Part shown: positions 25,259 to 34,434 of the stretch, one piece after another | Layout of the letters: each line of letters begins with the position of its first letter | Position numbering within the stretch: the stretch's first letter is position 1 | Source: JBHYDC01 sp051861205 | Lineage (GTDB): Bacteria; Pseudomonadota; Alphaproteobacteria; Rhizobiales; Pleomorphomonadaceae | Direction: 5' to 3' | Assembly (NCBI GenBank): GCA_051861205.1 | Contig: JBHYDC010000006.1 | Coordinates: 1 to 64,000 of the forward strand | DNA: 64,000 nucleotides | Program-made: the position numbers and the translations under genes | Notes under the pieces: generated by a model | The model's database searches: none | Seen by the model: the letters and a program-made list of their open reading frames with translations, nothing else | What the model was told of the DNA's origin: nothing

Positions 25259-26632
25259 TCAATAGGCGTATTCGTCGAAAATCGGATCGATGGACCCGCG
25301 CCAAGGCCCGTTCAGCTTGTCCAAAAGCAATTCGGCCGGCGTCCGCTCCAGCGCCAGTGTTTCTGCAAGCGGCGCGAGATAGGTTCTTTCGTCGGCGCCA
25401 TGGGCGTTCAGCCGCGCGCGGCGCTCCAACCCCGCCTGCGAGATCGCCAGCATGTCGCGTGCGATATCGAGCACGGTGCGGTCCCTGAACGGCGTTTTCA
25501 ACGCGGTCGTCGGCACGCGGTCGCGAAGGGTCTGGCGCTCCTCATTGGTCCAGTCTTTCACTACGTCCCACGCCGCATCCAGGCACGCGTCGTCATAGAG
25601 GAGGCCAACCCAAAAGGCCGGCAGGGCCAGGATATGGCGGGTGGATCCGCTGTCCGCACCGCGCATTTCCAGGTAGCGCTTCATCCGCACTTCCGGAAAC
25701 AGGGTGGAAAGGTGGTTGTCCCAGTCGCCCATCGTGGGCATCCCGTTCGGCACCCGCGTGCGCAGAGCCCCGGCCATGTACTGGCGGAAGGTCACGTCCG
25801 TCGCGTCGAAATAAATGTCGCCGCGCTTGACGAAATACATCGGCACATCGAGCGCCCAGCGCACATAGCTCTCAAAGCCAAAGCCCTCGTCGAACACGAA
25901 GGGCACCATGCCTGAACGCTGGTTGTCGGTGTCGCGCCAGATCTCGGATCGCTCCGAAAGCCGTCCGGTCGGCTTGCCGTCGAGCACGGGCGAATTGGCG
26001 AACAGCGCGGTCGCGATCGGCTGAAGGGCGATCGACACGCGCATCTTACGCCGCATATCGGCCTCGCTGCCGAAATCGAGGTTCACCTGAACCGTGGCGG
26101 TGCGAAACATCATGTCCAGCCCGCGCGTGCCCACCTTCGGCATGTAGCGGGCCATGATTTCATAGCGAGACTTCGGCATCACGGGGGTCTCGGCCAACGT
26201 CCATTTTGGACTGATGCCAAGGCCTAGGAAGCCGATTCCCATCGGGTCGGCCACCTCGCGAACCTGCGCCATATGCGCGTAAGTTTCGCGGCAGGTTTCG
26301 TGCAGGGTTTCCACCGCAGCGCCGGAAAGCTCGAACTGCCCGCCGGGCTCCAGGCTGATCGCGCCGCCGCCTGTCGGGTCGGTCAAGCCGATCGGCAGGC
26401 CGCGATCGAGAATCGGCTCCCAGCCAAGCAGCCCTTCCATGCCTTCAAGAAGCTGGCGAATCCCGCCGCGCCCTTCATAGGGAACGGGCGCGTGGTCCGC
26501 TTTGCGAAACCCAACCTTCTCGTGCTCGGTGCCGATCCGCCAGCGTTCCCGAGGTTTTGCCCCACTCGCGATACGCTCTACGAGATCGTCGACGGACATG
26601 ATCGGCGTGTCGTCAGAGGTATCGCGCGCCAT
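25259..26632 (-). CDS. gshA: glutamate-cysteine ligase, plant/alphaproteobacterial type
   Basis: First enzyme of glutathione synthesis, joining glutamate and cysteine with ATP. 457 residues, typical for the plant-like form. Motifs include IGTEHEKVGF near 33, ISLEPGGQFELSG near 95, MFRTATVQVNLDF and the LEMRGADSG region. ATG 26632 begins a short disordered lead before the conserved VDDLVERIASG. No gshB in the window. Identification is secure. Confidence 0.94.
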   Translation of the reverse strand: MARDTSDDTPIMSVDDLVERIASGAKPRERWRIGTEHEKVGFRKADHAPVPYEGRGGIRQLLEGMEGLLGWEPILDRGLPIGLTDPTGGGAISLEPGGQFELSGAAVETLHETCRETYAHMAQVREVADPMGIGFLGLGISPKWTLAETPVMPKSRYEIMARYMPKVGTRGLDMMFRTATVQVNLDFGSEADMRRKMRVSIALQPIATALFANSPVLDGKPTGRLSERSEIWRDTDNQRSGMVPFVFDEGFGFESYVRWALDVPMYFVKRGDIYFDATDVTFRQYMAGALRTRVPNGMPTMGDWDNHLSTLFPEVRMKRYLEMRGADSGSTRHILALPAFWVGLLYDDACLDAAWDVVKDWTNEERQTLRDRVPTTALKTPFRDRTVLDIARDMLAISQAGLERRARLNAHGADERTYLAPLAETLALERTPAELLLDKLNGPWRGSIDPIFDEYAY

Positions 26633-26794
26633 AGGGGATTAAGCTCCAGGGGTAACAGCGGCGGCACCCTAGCCGCTGGATCTTTGCCGATCAATCGGCC
26701 CCCCGAACACGAGATCGAGACCGCCGAAGACTAGGGACAAATACGATTGCCGTGCTAGTGCTGGCAAAGATCATACTCCCCTGTCCGGCGCTTC

Positions 26795-27502
26795 ATGAAT
26801 ATACTTGCAGTCGAAAACTATCGCGGCACCCACCTCGGTCAGGTCGGCCGCGCGCTCGCCGAAGTTGGCGCGGACCTTGACCTCAGATGTATGCACGCCG
26901 GCGATTCTCTGCCCACCAATCCGGCCGGCTACGACGGCCTCGTGGTTCTCGGCGGCGGTCAGAACGCGCTCGACGACGCCAAGCACCCCTATTTGCCGGC
27001 CCTGGCAGACCTGACCCGCGCCTTCACAGCCGCAGACGTGCCGGTTCTAGGCATCTGCCTGGGATCGCAGATCGTCGCGCGGGGCCATGGCGGGCAGAAT
27101 ATTCTGGCCCGCCCCATCGAGATCGGCTGGCACGAGGTTCGCCCCAATGCCGAGGGTCGACGCGAGCCGATGCTGGCGGCGCTCGGCAACGGCGCGCCCT
27201 TGTTTCATTGGCACGCCGATACATTCACATTGCCGCCCGGCGCCGTGCATCTCGCCGCCTCCGATCAAACAGAGAATCAGGCGTTCCGCATCGGCCGCGC
27301 CACTTTCGGCATCCAGTTTCACTTTGAGGCCGACCGGAGCCTCGTCGCAGAGTGGACCGAAGCTTACCGTGAACTTCTGAGCCATGGCGCCGGCGACTGG
27401 CCCGCCCGGCACGACATTGATCGTCACACCCTCGGCGCTGAAGCCGATGCCGTGGGCCTGGAGATCGCGCGCGCCTGGGTGCAAATCGCGGCCGGAGGCT
27501 GA
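26795..27502 (+). CDS. class I glutamine amidotransferase-like protein
   Basis: 235 residues resembling the stand-alone amidotransferase family related to the GMP synthase glutaminase domain. The nucleophile elbow is GICLGSQ with the catalytic Cys near residue 88, and the catalytic His lies in FGIQFHFE near 177, where the usual HPE is HFE. LFHWHADTFTLP is the conserved substrate-side segment. No synthase domain or partner gene is adjacent, so the acceptor is unknown. It is flanked by gshA (divergent) and rsmE (convergent). Confidence 0.85.
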   Translation: MNILAVENYRGTHLGQVGRALAEVGADLDLRCMHAGDSLPTNPAGYDGLVVLGGGQNALDDAKHPYLPALADLTRAFTAADVPVLGICLGSQIVARGHGGQNILARPIEIGWHEVRPNAEGRREPMLAALGNGAPLFHWHADTFTLPPGAVHLAASDQTENQAFRIGRATFGIQFHFEADRSLVAEWTEAYRELLSHGAGDWPARHDIDRHTLGAEADAVGLEIARAWVQIAAGG

Positions 27503-27511
27503 AGGCTCGGC

Positions 27512-28258
27512 TCACCAATCGCCGAGCGTCGCCTGCACCACCGCCAGTGCGGCCACCGCCGCCGTATCCGCACGCAAAATGCGGGGGCCGAGCGGGATCG
27601 GTGTTACGAAGGGCAGCGCCCGCAGCGCGCGCCGCTCGGCTTGCGAAAACCCGCCCTCCGGCCCGATCAGCAGCGCCAGCGGCCCGCGCTCCAGCGCCAT
27701 GAGCGTCGTCATGGGGTTGGTCGTCTCTTCACCCTCGTCGCAGAAAATCAGCCGGCGGCTGGGTTCTTCCCCGGCGAAGCGGGCGAGCGTCCGCTCCAGC
27801 TTGTCCTCGTCCTCTACGGCGGGAACGTGCAGCACGCCGCATTGCTCGGCCGCCTCGATCACATTCGCGCGCATGCGGTCAAGGTTCACGCGGGCGGCTT
27901 GCGTATGCTGCGTCAGCACCGGCCGCATTCGCCCGACGCCCATCTCGACGGCCTTTTGAACGATGTAATCCAGCCGGGCATGCTTCAGCGGCGCGAAAAG
28001 ATAGAGAAGATCCGGCGCCGGCGGTTGCGGCCGCGTCTGGGTCCCGATCGCAAGATCCGCCGTCTTTTTCCCGGTTTGCGCCACGCGCGTCTGAAACTCG
28101 CCGGACCGTCCGTCGAACGCCAGCACGGCATCGCCGTCCGACAATCGGAGAACGTTGAGGAGATAGTTCGCCTGCTCGCGGTCCAGCGGCCAGCGGCCGC
28201 CCTCGTTCAGGGGGCCGGCGACGAAGAGGCGCGGCGTACGAAAATCGGAGTGTGCCAT
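27512..28258 (-). CDS. rsmE: 16S rRNA m3U1498 methyltransferase
   Basis: Methylates U1498 of 16S rRNA. 248 residues with the N-terminal PUA-like region (HYLLNVLR-type segment, here ANYLLNVLRLSDGD) and a C-terminal SPOUT knot: LLIGPEGGFSQAE and LGPRILRADTA are the SAM-binding loops. Start ATG 28258. A terminator of the gene cluster upstream separates it from 28350. Secure. Confidence 0.94.
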   Translation of the reverse strand: MAHSDFRTPRLFVAGPLNEGGRWPLDREQANYLLNVLRLSDGDAVLAFDGRSGEFQTRVAQTGKKTADLAIGTQTRPQPPAPDLLYLFAPLKHARLDYIVQKAVEMGVGRMRPVLTQHTQAARVNLDRMRANVIEAAEQCGVLHVPAVEDEDKLERTLARFAGEEPSRRLIFCDEGEETTNPMTTLMALERGPLALLIGPEGGFSQAERRALRALPFVTPIPLGPRILRADTAAVAALAVVQATLGDW

Positions 28259-28297
28259 AGCCCCTGCCTAGCAAATGCGCGGCCCACACAAAAGAAG

Positions 28298-28324
28298 GGC
28301 GGGGCCTCGTGATGAGGCCCCGCC
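28298..28324 (-). terminator. intrinsic terminator of the DUF1127 operon
   Basis: Perfect 11-base GC stem GGCGGGGCCTC / GAGGCCCCGCC with a 5-base loop. Read leftward it is followed by CTTCTTTT, the expected U-tract, 25 bases past the stop at 28350. Confidence 0.85.
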
Positions 28325-28349
28325 GGTTTTGTTCAGCAGAGTAAGGATG

Positions 28350-28583
28350 TCAGGCTGCCCGGCACTCTGCCCGCAGCACCGGCTTGGCGCATCCCTTGAT
28401 CACGGGCGGCGCCAAGATCGCGGTTTCGAAGGCCACAACCGCGGCCAGGAAATGGTCGCGCGCGGCCCGGCTTGCGAACCCCACGACCTGACCCTTGTAG
28501 AGCGTCAGCGCATCCATAGACACCGGCTTGCCGGTCCACGGGCACACATCGTTCATGCAATCGATCAGCGAAGGGCGCGTCAT
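28350..28583 (-). CDS. small cysteine-containing conserved protein
   Basis: 77 residues. The N-terminus SLIDCMNDVCPWTGKPV resembles a family of small rhizobial proteins with a TRASH- or YHS-like zinc-finger start, followed by LYKGQVVGFASRAARDHF. The DUF1127 gene upstream overlaps it by 4 bases (ATGA), so translation is coupled. The two later cysteines (KGCAKP, AEC) may complete a metal site. Function unknown. Confidence 0.75.
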   Translation of the reverse strand: MTRPSLIDCMNDVCPWTGKPVSMDALTLYKGQVVGFASRAARDHFLAAVVAFETAILAPPVIKGCAKPVLRAECRAA

Positions 28584-28915
28584 TGGGCCCTCCGAACCGG
28601 CGGCGCCGCGCTGTCGCCCCGAAGCCCACGGATCTGGCTTCGTGTCGTTTGGCGCTGATGTTCGTTCACAAGCACTGCAAGCCGGAGCGAGGGATCCTGA
28701 TGCAGCGGCAACGATACCGCCTCGCGAAGATCGGCCCGGGTCAGCCCGATATCGGCCAGCATGTAGTCGTCGAGGTCTTGGAGCTGCGTGACCTTGCGGC
28801 GGTTGTTCATGGCCGTCCAACCGGCGGCGAACACGCGGGCGACCACGCGCGCCGCTTCGATAAGCGTCGCGGATCCGGAACGGGAGCCGATCGTGGTTTT
28901 CAGCAGGGTGGTCAT
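28580..28915 (-). CDS. DUF1127 family protein, long form
   Basis: 111 residues. The core VTQLQDLDDYMLADIGLTRADL (about 41-62) is the DUF1127 (YjiS-like) motif, an arginine-rich domain implicated in RNA-related regulation in other alphaproteobacteria. The C-terminal extension is basic and has no motif. GGAGG before ATG 28915 fixes the start. It is first in a two-gene operon and is preceded by the shared box at 29031-29049, probably a LysR-type site. Confidence 0.85.
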   Translation of the reverse strand: MTTLLKTTIGSRSGSATLIEAARVVARVFAAGWTAMNNRRKVTQLQDLDDYMLADIGLTRADLREAVSLPLHQDPSLRLAVLVNEHQRQTTRSQIRGLRGDSAAPPVRRAQ

Positions 28916-29030
28916 GGCAGGCCTCCTAAGACGTCAAACAGGAAATGCACGCGCAAAACCGGCGCGGCGAGCGGGTTGGATTGGGTTGAGGGTGATTGTG
29001 GGTGGAAGCTTAATCTGAAGCGGCAGCGTC

Positions 29031-29049
29031 GATCGGTCCAACGAATGTT
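29031..29049. promoter_or_regulatory. shared upstream box 1 (DUF1127 operon)
   Basis: GATCGGTCCAACGAATGTT, identical at 18 of 19 positions to the box at 29520, and 115 bases before the start of the gene at 28915. Same orientation and similar distance before both DUF1127 genes. A LysR regulator gene lies 0.6 kb away, so it is the likely binder (inference). Confidence 0.6.
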
Positions 29050-29088
29050 TTCGATGAAACCGATCGACAGCTCTTATCATTACCGCGA

Positions 29089-29421
29089 TCATTCGCCGTC
29101 GCTGGCCTGTGCCCGAACCTCCAGCGCCTGCGCCCGCTCAGCCGCCCGGCGTTCCCGCCGCACGTCGCTGAGATGCTCGCTTGCCTTTTCGCCAGCGGAT
29201 GTCAGCAGCGCGGCATAGACGTCGGCCCTGGTGATCCCGATATCGGATAGCATCCGGTCGTCCGAGCCGAGCAGCTTCATCGTCTGCCGCCGGTCGATCT
29301 CGGCCTGGATGAAATGAGCAACAGCGGCTACCGCACCGCGCAAAGCGCCGAACACGGAGCCGGCTGCGTGGGCCAGGGGGAACCGCTCCGGCCCGTGCCG
29401 GAAATGAAGAACAAATGCCAT
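29089..29421 (-). CDS. DUF1127 family protein
   Basis: 110 residues. The conserved DUF1127 core is DRRQTMKLLGSDDRMLSDIGITRADVY split over residues about 42-68, followed by a charged helical tail rich in Arg, Glu and Ala. ATG 29421 is preceded by GGAGG; a start at 29439 lacks one. It is divergent from the LysR gene and has the shared box in its 229-base upstream region. Probably a small RNA- or stress-related regulator, by family analogy. Confidence 0.85.
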   Translation of the reverse strand: MAFVLHFRHGPERFPLAHAAGSVFGALRGAVAAVAHFIQAEIDRRQTMKLLGSDDRMLSDIGITRADVYAALLTSAGEKASEHLSDVRRERRAAERAQALEVRAQASDGE

Positions 29422-29519
29422 TATGGCCTCCTCGGCCATGAACCCGCCGTGCCCCGGATTGCTGCGGGGAGGTGAATCGGGTTCGGTTGATGATGGAGGA
29501 AGTGTGCCCGACAGCTATT

Positions 29520-29538
29520 GATCGGTCTAACGAATGTT
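29520..29538. promoter_or_regulatory. shared upstream box 2 (divergent LysR/DUF1127 region)
   Basis: GATCGGTCTAACGAATGTT, matching the box at 29031 except for one C/T change, 98 bases before the DUF1127 start at 29421 and 112 bases before the LysR start. Confidence 0.6.
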
Positions 29539-29550
29539 AGTAATATAAGT

Positions 29551-29567
29551 CATCAGAAACTCTGATG
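29551..29567. repeat. perfect inverted repeat in LysR promoter region
   Basis: CATCAGA-AAC-TCTGATG, 7-base arms and a 3-base centre, 83 bases before the LysR gene. Could be an operator or a small RNA hairpin; nothing decides between them. Confidence 0.5.
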
Positions 29568-29650
29568 TGTCGCGGCGCCGCTTCGAACCGTTTGCGCCGC
29601 AACGACAAGCCCGCGATCTGCCGGTCTCGGCGCTAAATGAGAGGTGACCC

Positions 29651-30544
29651 ATGAACGTTCTCGACCTCGATCAGCTCCGCACCTTCGTAGCCATCGCGGA
29701 AATCGGCTCGTTCACGGCTGCCGGCGATGTTGTTCATAAAACCCAGTCGGCGGTTTCCATGCAGATGCGCCGCCTGGAAGAGCGCGTCGGGCGCCCGATC
29801 TTCACCCGCGACGGCCGCCAGAGTCGCCTGACCGAAGACGGCCGCCGCCTACTCGAATACGCCCGCCGCATGATCCGGCTGAACGACGAAACGCTGGCGG
29901 CCTTCACCGATCCGGGGCTTGCCGGCACCGTTCGCCTCGGCCTGCCCGATGACTATGCCGACCGGCTTCTCCCCACCGTTCTCGCCGGCTACTCCCGCAT
30001 AAATCCGATGATCGAAATCTATGTGGAGTGCCAGCCGACCAGCGTTATCCACGCCATGATTCGCGAGGGTACTTTGGATCTTGGGATCGTCACCCACGGC
30101 GACAACGCTGAACGCCGGGGCCAGGTCATTCGCCGCGAGCCGCTCTATTGGGTCAGCGCGCGCGATCATTGCACGCACCAGCTAGACCCGTTGCCGCTTG
30201 CGCTTGGCCCGGACACTTGTTGCTGGCGGTCGGAAGCTGTCCGCGCGCTCGACCAGATGGGCCGCCGCTTCCGCATCGCCTATACCAGCGGCCATGCGCT
30301 GGCGCTGTCGGGTGCCGTGCTCGCCGGTCTGGCGGTTTCGGTTCTGCCGGAAAGCGCGATCCGCATGAACATGCGCATCCTTGGCCCGCGCGAAGGTTTC
30401 TCCGACCTGTCGCAGGCCGAAATCGCCATCATCCGTGCCGATCACGCCAAGCATCCGATCCACGACGCCCTCGCGGGCCATATTGTGACGTCGCTCGGCA
30501 ACCTCGCGGCCCCAATCCCGGCCTTCTCCGATGCGGCGGAGTAA
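29651..30544 (+). CDS. LysR-family transcriptional regulator (VtlR/LsrB-like)
   Basis: 297 residues: N-terminal winged helix-turn-helix (LDQLRTFVAIAEIGSF; KTQSAVSMQMRRLEE) and the periplasmic-binding-like effector domain. The HTH closely resembles that of VtlR/LsrB regulators, which in Brucella control small DUF1127 proteins. GAGGTGA precedes ATG 29651. Its divergent neighbour is a DUF1127 gene and a second lies 0.5 kb beyond, both with the same upstream box, so this protein is their probable regulator. The inducer is unknown. Confidence 0.9.
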   Translation: MNVLDLDQLRTFVAIAEIGSFTAAGDVVHKTQSAVSMQMRRLEERVGRPIFTRDGRQSRLTEDGRRLLEYARRMIRLNDETLAAFTDPGLAGTVRLGLPDDYADRLLPTVLAGYSRINPMIEIYVECQPTSVIHAMIREGTLDLGIVTHGDNAERRGQVIRREPLYWVSARDHCTHQLDPLPLALGPDTCCWRSEAVRALDQMGRRFRIAYTSGHALALSGAVLAGLAVSVLPESAIRMNMRILGPREGFSDLSQAEIAIIRADHAKHPIHDALAGHIVTSLGNLAAPIPAFSDAAE

Positions 30545-30548
30545 GGCG

Positions 30549-31487
30549 TCAGGCGGCCCGGCGGCGCGTGAGCACGATTAAATTGCCGGCCATCACAGCG
30601 ATAAGGCCCGCCATTGCCAGCGGCGTCCAGGTGTAGCCTTCGAACAGGGTGGAAATCGCGAGCGCGAACACGGGGAAAATCACCGTCGCATAGCCCGCTC
30701 TCGCCGCTCCGATCCGGCCCAGCAGCGTGAGATAGCACGCGAACGCCAACACGGACGACACCACCGACAGCCACGCGAGCCCGCCGAGATAGGGCAGGGT
30801 CCACTCCACCTCGAAGGTGCGCCCATTGATCAGCGCGAGCGCGACCATGATCAACGACCCGTAGACCATTCCCCACGCATTGCCGGAAACCACCGTCAGC
30901 CCGTGTCGCCGGTTGGACGTCGACATCATGTTGCCCGCGCAAAAGAACAGCGTTCCGTAGGTGCATAGGACGAGCCCCACCAGCGCGTCGTGATCGAACT
31001 CCACGCCCGCGATTTCAGGCCAGAAGATCAGCCCGATCCCGGCAAATCCGACAGCCGACCCAAAGAGCACGCGCGGCGCGGTCCGTTGCCGGAACACGAT
31101 CGCTGCCATCAGTATGTTGAACACCGACGCCAGCGAGAACACGACCGACAGGAGGCCGGACGCCAAATGCAGCCCGCCGAGATAAAAGAGATAGAAGTTG
31201 GTCGAGAACAGCAGTGCGCCCTGGATCAGAAACCGTAAGTGATCGCGCGCCGAAAACCGCAGCGGCTTTCCGGCGAAAACCGCCCAGCCCATCATCAGCG
31301 CCGCCGCCAGCATGAACCGCCACGCAACCGACACCTCGGGCGCAACGACGCCGACCTGCAATTTAAGAGCGATCCAACTCGTCGACCACGCGAACACCGT
31401 CACCGCGTAGAGGCCGAAGTCGAATAGCGTAAAGCGCGCCCCACCCGACCTGTCGCGGCCGTCAAGGCCGGTTGAAACAGCGGACAT
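30549..31487 (-). CDS. EamA/DMT-family membrane transporter
   Basis: 312 residues with about ten membrane helices in two homologous halves (EamA repeats), as in RhaT/YdcZ-type drug/metabolite transporters. Segments SWIALKLQVGVVAPEVSVAWRFM (split in helix 2) and SGLLSVVFSLASVFN are typical. The substrate cannot be told from sequence. It ends four bases from the LysR stop, convergent with it. Confidence 0.85.
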   Translation of the reverse strand: MSAVSTGLDGRDRSGGARFTLFDFGLYAVTVFAWSTSWIALKLQVGVVAPEVSVAWRFMLAAALMMGWAVFAGKPLRFSARDHLRFLIQGALLFSTNFYLFYLGGLHLASGLLSVVFSLASVFNILMAAIVFRQRTAPRVLFGSAVGFAGIGLIFWPEIAGVEFDHDALVGLVLCTYGTLFFCAGNMMSTSNRRHGLTVVSGNAWGMVYGSLIMVALALINGRTFEVEWTLPYLGGLAWLSVVSSVLAFACYLTLLGRIGAARAGYATVIFPVFALAISTLFEGYTWTPLAMAGLIAVMAGNLIVLTRRRAA

Positions 31488-31615
31488 GGGGCGAGCCTTG
31501 GGTAAAGGGACAGGAATTCTGACCTATTAGGTCGATTGCCCCTTATGCGACCCTTCGACGTTCAACGTCAAACGATTGCTGTTAATCCAAACGATCGGTT
31601 TTCGTGATCGATCGA

Positions 31616-32211
31616 TCAGCGTGCCACCACCGCCACGGCGGCACCGGCCATGATCGTTCCTGCGGTCCGGTTCAGACGGCGCAGCGCCGCCGCGCTTTTG
31701 AAAACCTCACGCGCTCCGGCAGCGGCAGCGCCGTAGGCCGATCCGATCAAGGTGAGAATGACCATCACGAGCGCCGCGAGTTCCAGAAATCCGAGCAGGG
31801 TCAATCGCTCCAGCGGCACCAGAGTGGGAAGCAAAGCGAGATAGAAGACGATGGTCTTCGGGTTTCCAAGCGTCAGCGAGAACCCCGAAAGCAAGGTGCG
31901 GAACCAATGTTCCGCGGCGGCCGCTTTAACCTGCTCAGGATCCGGTTTTGCAAACCAGAGTTTGACGGCGAGATAGAAAAGATAGGCCGCGCCGAGATAC
32001 TTGATCACCAAGAAGACGGTGCCGAAACTCTGCGCCAATGCCGCCAGACNNNNNNNNNNAGGTCGCCGAACACGAGCCCCATCACCATGGGAAAGGCGCT
32101 CTTGAACCCGCCTCCGAGCCCGCGCGCCACGACAGCCGCCATACCCGGGCCCGGCGAAGCCGCCGAAATTGCGAAGGCGACGCAGAAGGTCAAAACGGTG
32201 ATCAGATCCAT
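31616..32211 (-). CDS. LysE-family amino acid exporter, interrupted by assembly gap
   Basis: RhtB/LysE-type exporter of amino acids or derivatives. The N-terminal part (MDLITVLTFCVAFAIS; SPGPGMAAVV; MGLVFGD) and C-terminal part (LAALAQSFGTVFLVIKYLGAAYLFYLA in pieces; LGNPKTIVFYLALLP) belong to one gene but lie in different frames on the two sides of the N-run at 32050-32059. The frame change is therefore explained by the unknown true gap length, not a frameshift. ATG 32244 would add 11 residues; 32211 fits the family better. Confidence 0.8.
32050..32059. other. assembly gap of ten N
   Basis: A run of exactly ten N inside the exporter gene, a placeholder where contigs were joined. Both flanks belong to the same protein family in the right order, so the join is believable, but the missing length is unknown. 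Confidence 0.97.
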
Positions 32212-32462
32212 CGGGGCGATCCAAGCTGTTCGGCTGACGTCCATTCATCAGCAATAGCATCAAACCCCATCTCCACAAAATGGGACTCGGCGGGGGGTTA
32301 AAACAACCGGAGAGAGAATTAAACACAACGTGCAATAAATTTAGAATGAATTAATCATATAACATCAGCATATATCCGGGGTTATATTTATCGGTGTTCG
32401 CATGAAAAGGAACGCCGCTTCCAAAGCTCGAAATCAGTGGATCGCACGGCTCCGGGGGATTT

Positions 32463-34430
32463 ATGTTCGAACGTCTGCGCCTCATCACGCGTGTCTTGAT
32501 CGCGATCGGGATCGTACTCGGACCCGTCGGTCTGCTCGGCTATTTCGTGGTCGATCGTTCGAACACGGAGATGGAATTTTCCCAGCGCGAACGCCAGGGT
32601 TCTGCCGCTTTAGGCATGGTGTGGCCCTTGTTCGCGGCCCTCTTGGAAGCCGATCATTCCTCAACCCCGGCCGTTGCGGCGGCCCAGGCATCGCTGGCCG
32701 CGAACGCAGATATTCTGACCCGCGACTTTGCCGCAGCCAAGGAGCTTGCCACATTTCTGGACGAAGCCAATGCCGGATTCGCCGCTCTCGAACCCGGACT
32801 GAGGCTGATCCGGAAGATCGCCGACACATCCAATCTCACGTTAGATCCCGATCTCGACACCTATTACCTGATGGACGTTGTCACTTTGGAAATACCCCGC
32901 ATGGTTGTGGCAGCCGCCGCCGTCAAGGACGGGTTCGACCGTGCGGGAGCCGACGGCATCATCGATCCGGCCGAGAAAATCGTGATCGCCGCTGCCTCTG
33001 CCGCGTTCACCGCGATGACTGTGGACCTCAACGCATCGCTGAACCGCGCGGTGCAGGGCAACTCCGATGGCGCCATCAAACGGGACCTGATGCCGCTGCT
33101 CGACGAGGTGAACCTTGCCGCCGAGGCTTTTTCCGCCCTGGTTCACCCTCAAGTCCGGACCCTGATCGCCGGCGATATGTCTGCCATTCGCCCGGCCGCG
33201 ATCGCCGCGGCAAAACATGCCGTCCGCGAGCCGATCGCCCGGCTTTGGGTCGCGAGCAATGGCGAGCTGGACCGGCTCTTGGCCGCCCGCATCGACCGGG
33301 TAAAAGCGTCGCTCGCCGGAACCATTGCAGCCACCCTTCTTGCGATTCTGGTCGCGCTTGGCGTCGCGGCCCTGGTCGCCCGGTCGATTTCCCGCCAGAT
33401 CGGCGCTGTCACGCATGTGCTGATCCGTCTGCGCGACGGCGATATCAACGTCGCCATCCCCTATACGGACCTCGCCAACGAAATCGGCACGATGGCCCGC
33501 AGCTTCGTGGTCTTCCGCGATCATCAGATCGCCAGCGCTAAACTGCGCGAGGACGCCGCCGCCGTTACCGCCGAGCGCGCCGCCAATCAGGCCCGCCGCT
33601 GGACCACGACCGAGGCCTTCGCGGGCCGCATCGAGGGGTTCGTCGGCGATATGACCGGTTCCGCCCGTACCGTCGCCGAGGCGTCACAGGGGCTGTCGAT
33701 GACGGCTGAGGAAACGGCTGAGGAAGCGCACCTTGTCACCCGTTCGGCGACACAGGCGCTCGCCAGCATCCAAACGGTCGCGGCCGCCACTGAGGAACTG
33801 TTTGCCTCCATTGAGGATATTCGCAGTCAGGCGGACCACACGTCCGTCGTCGCGCGGGTCGCGGCCGGCGTATCTGAAAAATCCGGCGGCGCCGTCCGGG
33901 CGATGGCAGCGAGCGCGGACCGCATCGGCGAAGTGCTCGATCTCATAAGCTCGATTGCCGAGCAGACCAATCTTCTCGCCCTAAACGCCACGATTGAAGC
34001 CGCGCGCGCCGGCGAAGCCGGGCGCGGCTTTGCCATCGTTGCCGCCGAAGTGAAGCAGCTTGCCACCCAGACAGCCGCCGCCACCACTGAGATTGCCGCG
34101 AAAATCGCCGAGATTCGCGCCGCCAGTGCGGACTCGGTCATCGGTATCGAAGATATCGTGGCCAAGATCGGCGAGACTCAGTTGTCCGCCGCCTCTGTGC
34201 TTGCAGCCGTCAATCAGCAGGGCGCGGCCACTCATGAGATCGTTCAAAGCATCCACACCGCCGCCACAAGCACCGAAAACGTCACGATCACCATGGCTCT
34301 AGTCGGCAAAGCGGCGACCCAGAACGGTGTCGCCGCCACGGAGTTGATGCGGCTTTCGTCGGCCCTCGACACCCAGGCCATCGAGCTTCGGCGCGAGGTC
34401 GACCAATTCGTCGCCAGCTTCAGGATATGA
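32463..34430 (+). CDS. methyl-accepting chemotaxis protein
   Basis: 655 residues. A membrane helix near 8-30, an all-helical sensory region, a second helix near 290-310, a HAMP domain (LIRLRDGDINVAIPYTDLANEIGTMARS region) and a signalling domain with tip EQTNLLALNATIEAARAGEAG. The sensory part contains DPDLDTYYLMDVV, a segment seen in receptors with four-helix bundles. ATG 32463 has a GGGGGA tract just upstream. Its C-terminus has no CheR-tether pentapeptide that I recognise. Downstream is the convergent lutC. Confidence 0.92.
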   Translation: MFERLRLITRVLIAIGIVLGPVGLLGYFVVDRSNTEMEFSQRERQGSAALGMVWPLFAALLEADHSSTPAVAAAQASLAANADILTRDFAAAKELATFLDEANAGFAALEPGLRLIRKIADTSNLTLDPDLDTYYLMDVVTLEIPRMVVAAAAVKDGFDRAGADGIIDPAEKIVIAAASAAFTAMTVDLNASLNRAVQGNSDGAIKRDLMPLLDEVNLAAEAFSALVHPQVRTLIAGDMSAIRPAAIAAAKHAVREPIARLWVASNGELDRLLAARIDRVKASLAGTIAATLLAILVALGVAALVARSISRQIGAVTHVLIRLRDGDINVAIPYTDLANEIGTMARSFVVFRDHQIASAKLREDAAAVTAERAANQARRWTTTEAFAGRIEGFVGDMTGSARTVAEASQGLSMTAEETAEEAHLVTRSATQALASIQTVAAATEELFASIEDIRSQADHTSVVARVAAGVSEKSGGAVRAMAASADRIGEVLDLISSIAEQTNLLALNATIEAARAGEAGRGFAIVAAEVKQLATQTAAATTEIAAKIAEIRAASADSVIGIEDIVAKIGETQLSAASVLAAVNQQGAATHEIVQSIHTAATSTENVTITMALVGKAATQNGVAATELMRLSSALDTQAIELRREVDQFVASFRI

Positions 34431-34434
34431 CCGG

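Noticed and set aside
31616..32244. Frameshifted pseudogene of a LysE exporter
   Set aside because: The frame change coincides exactly with the ten-N assembly gap, so missing sequence explains it.
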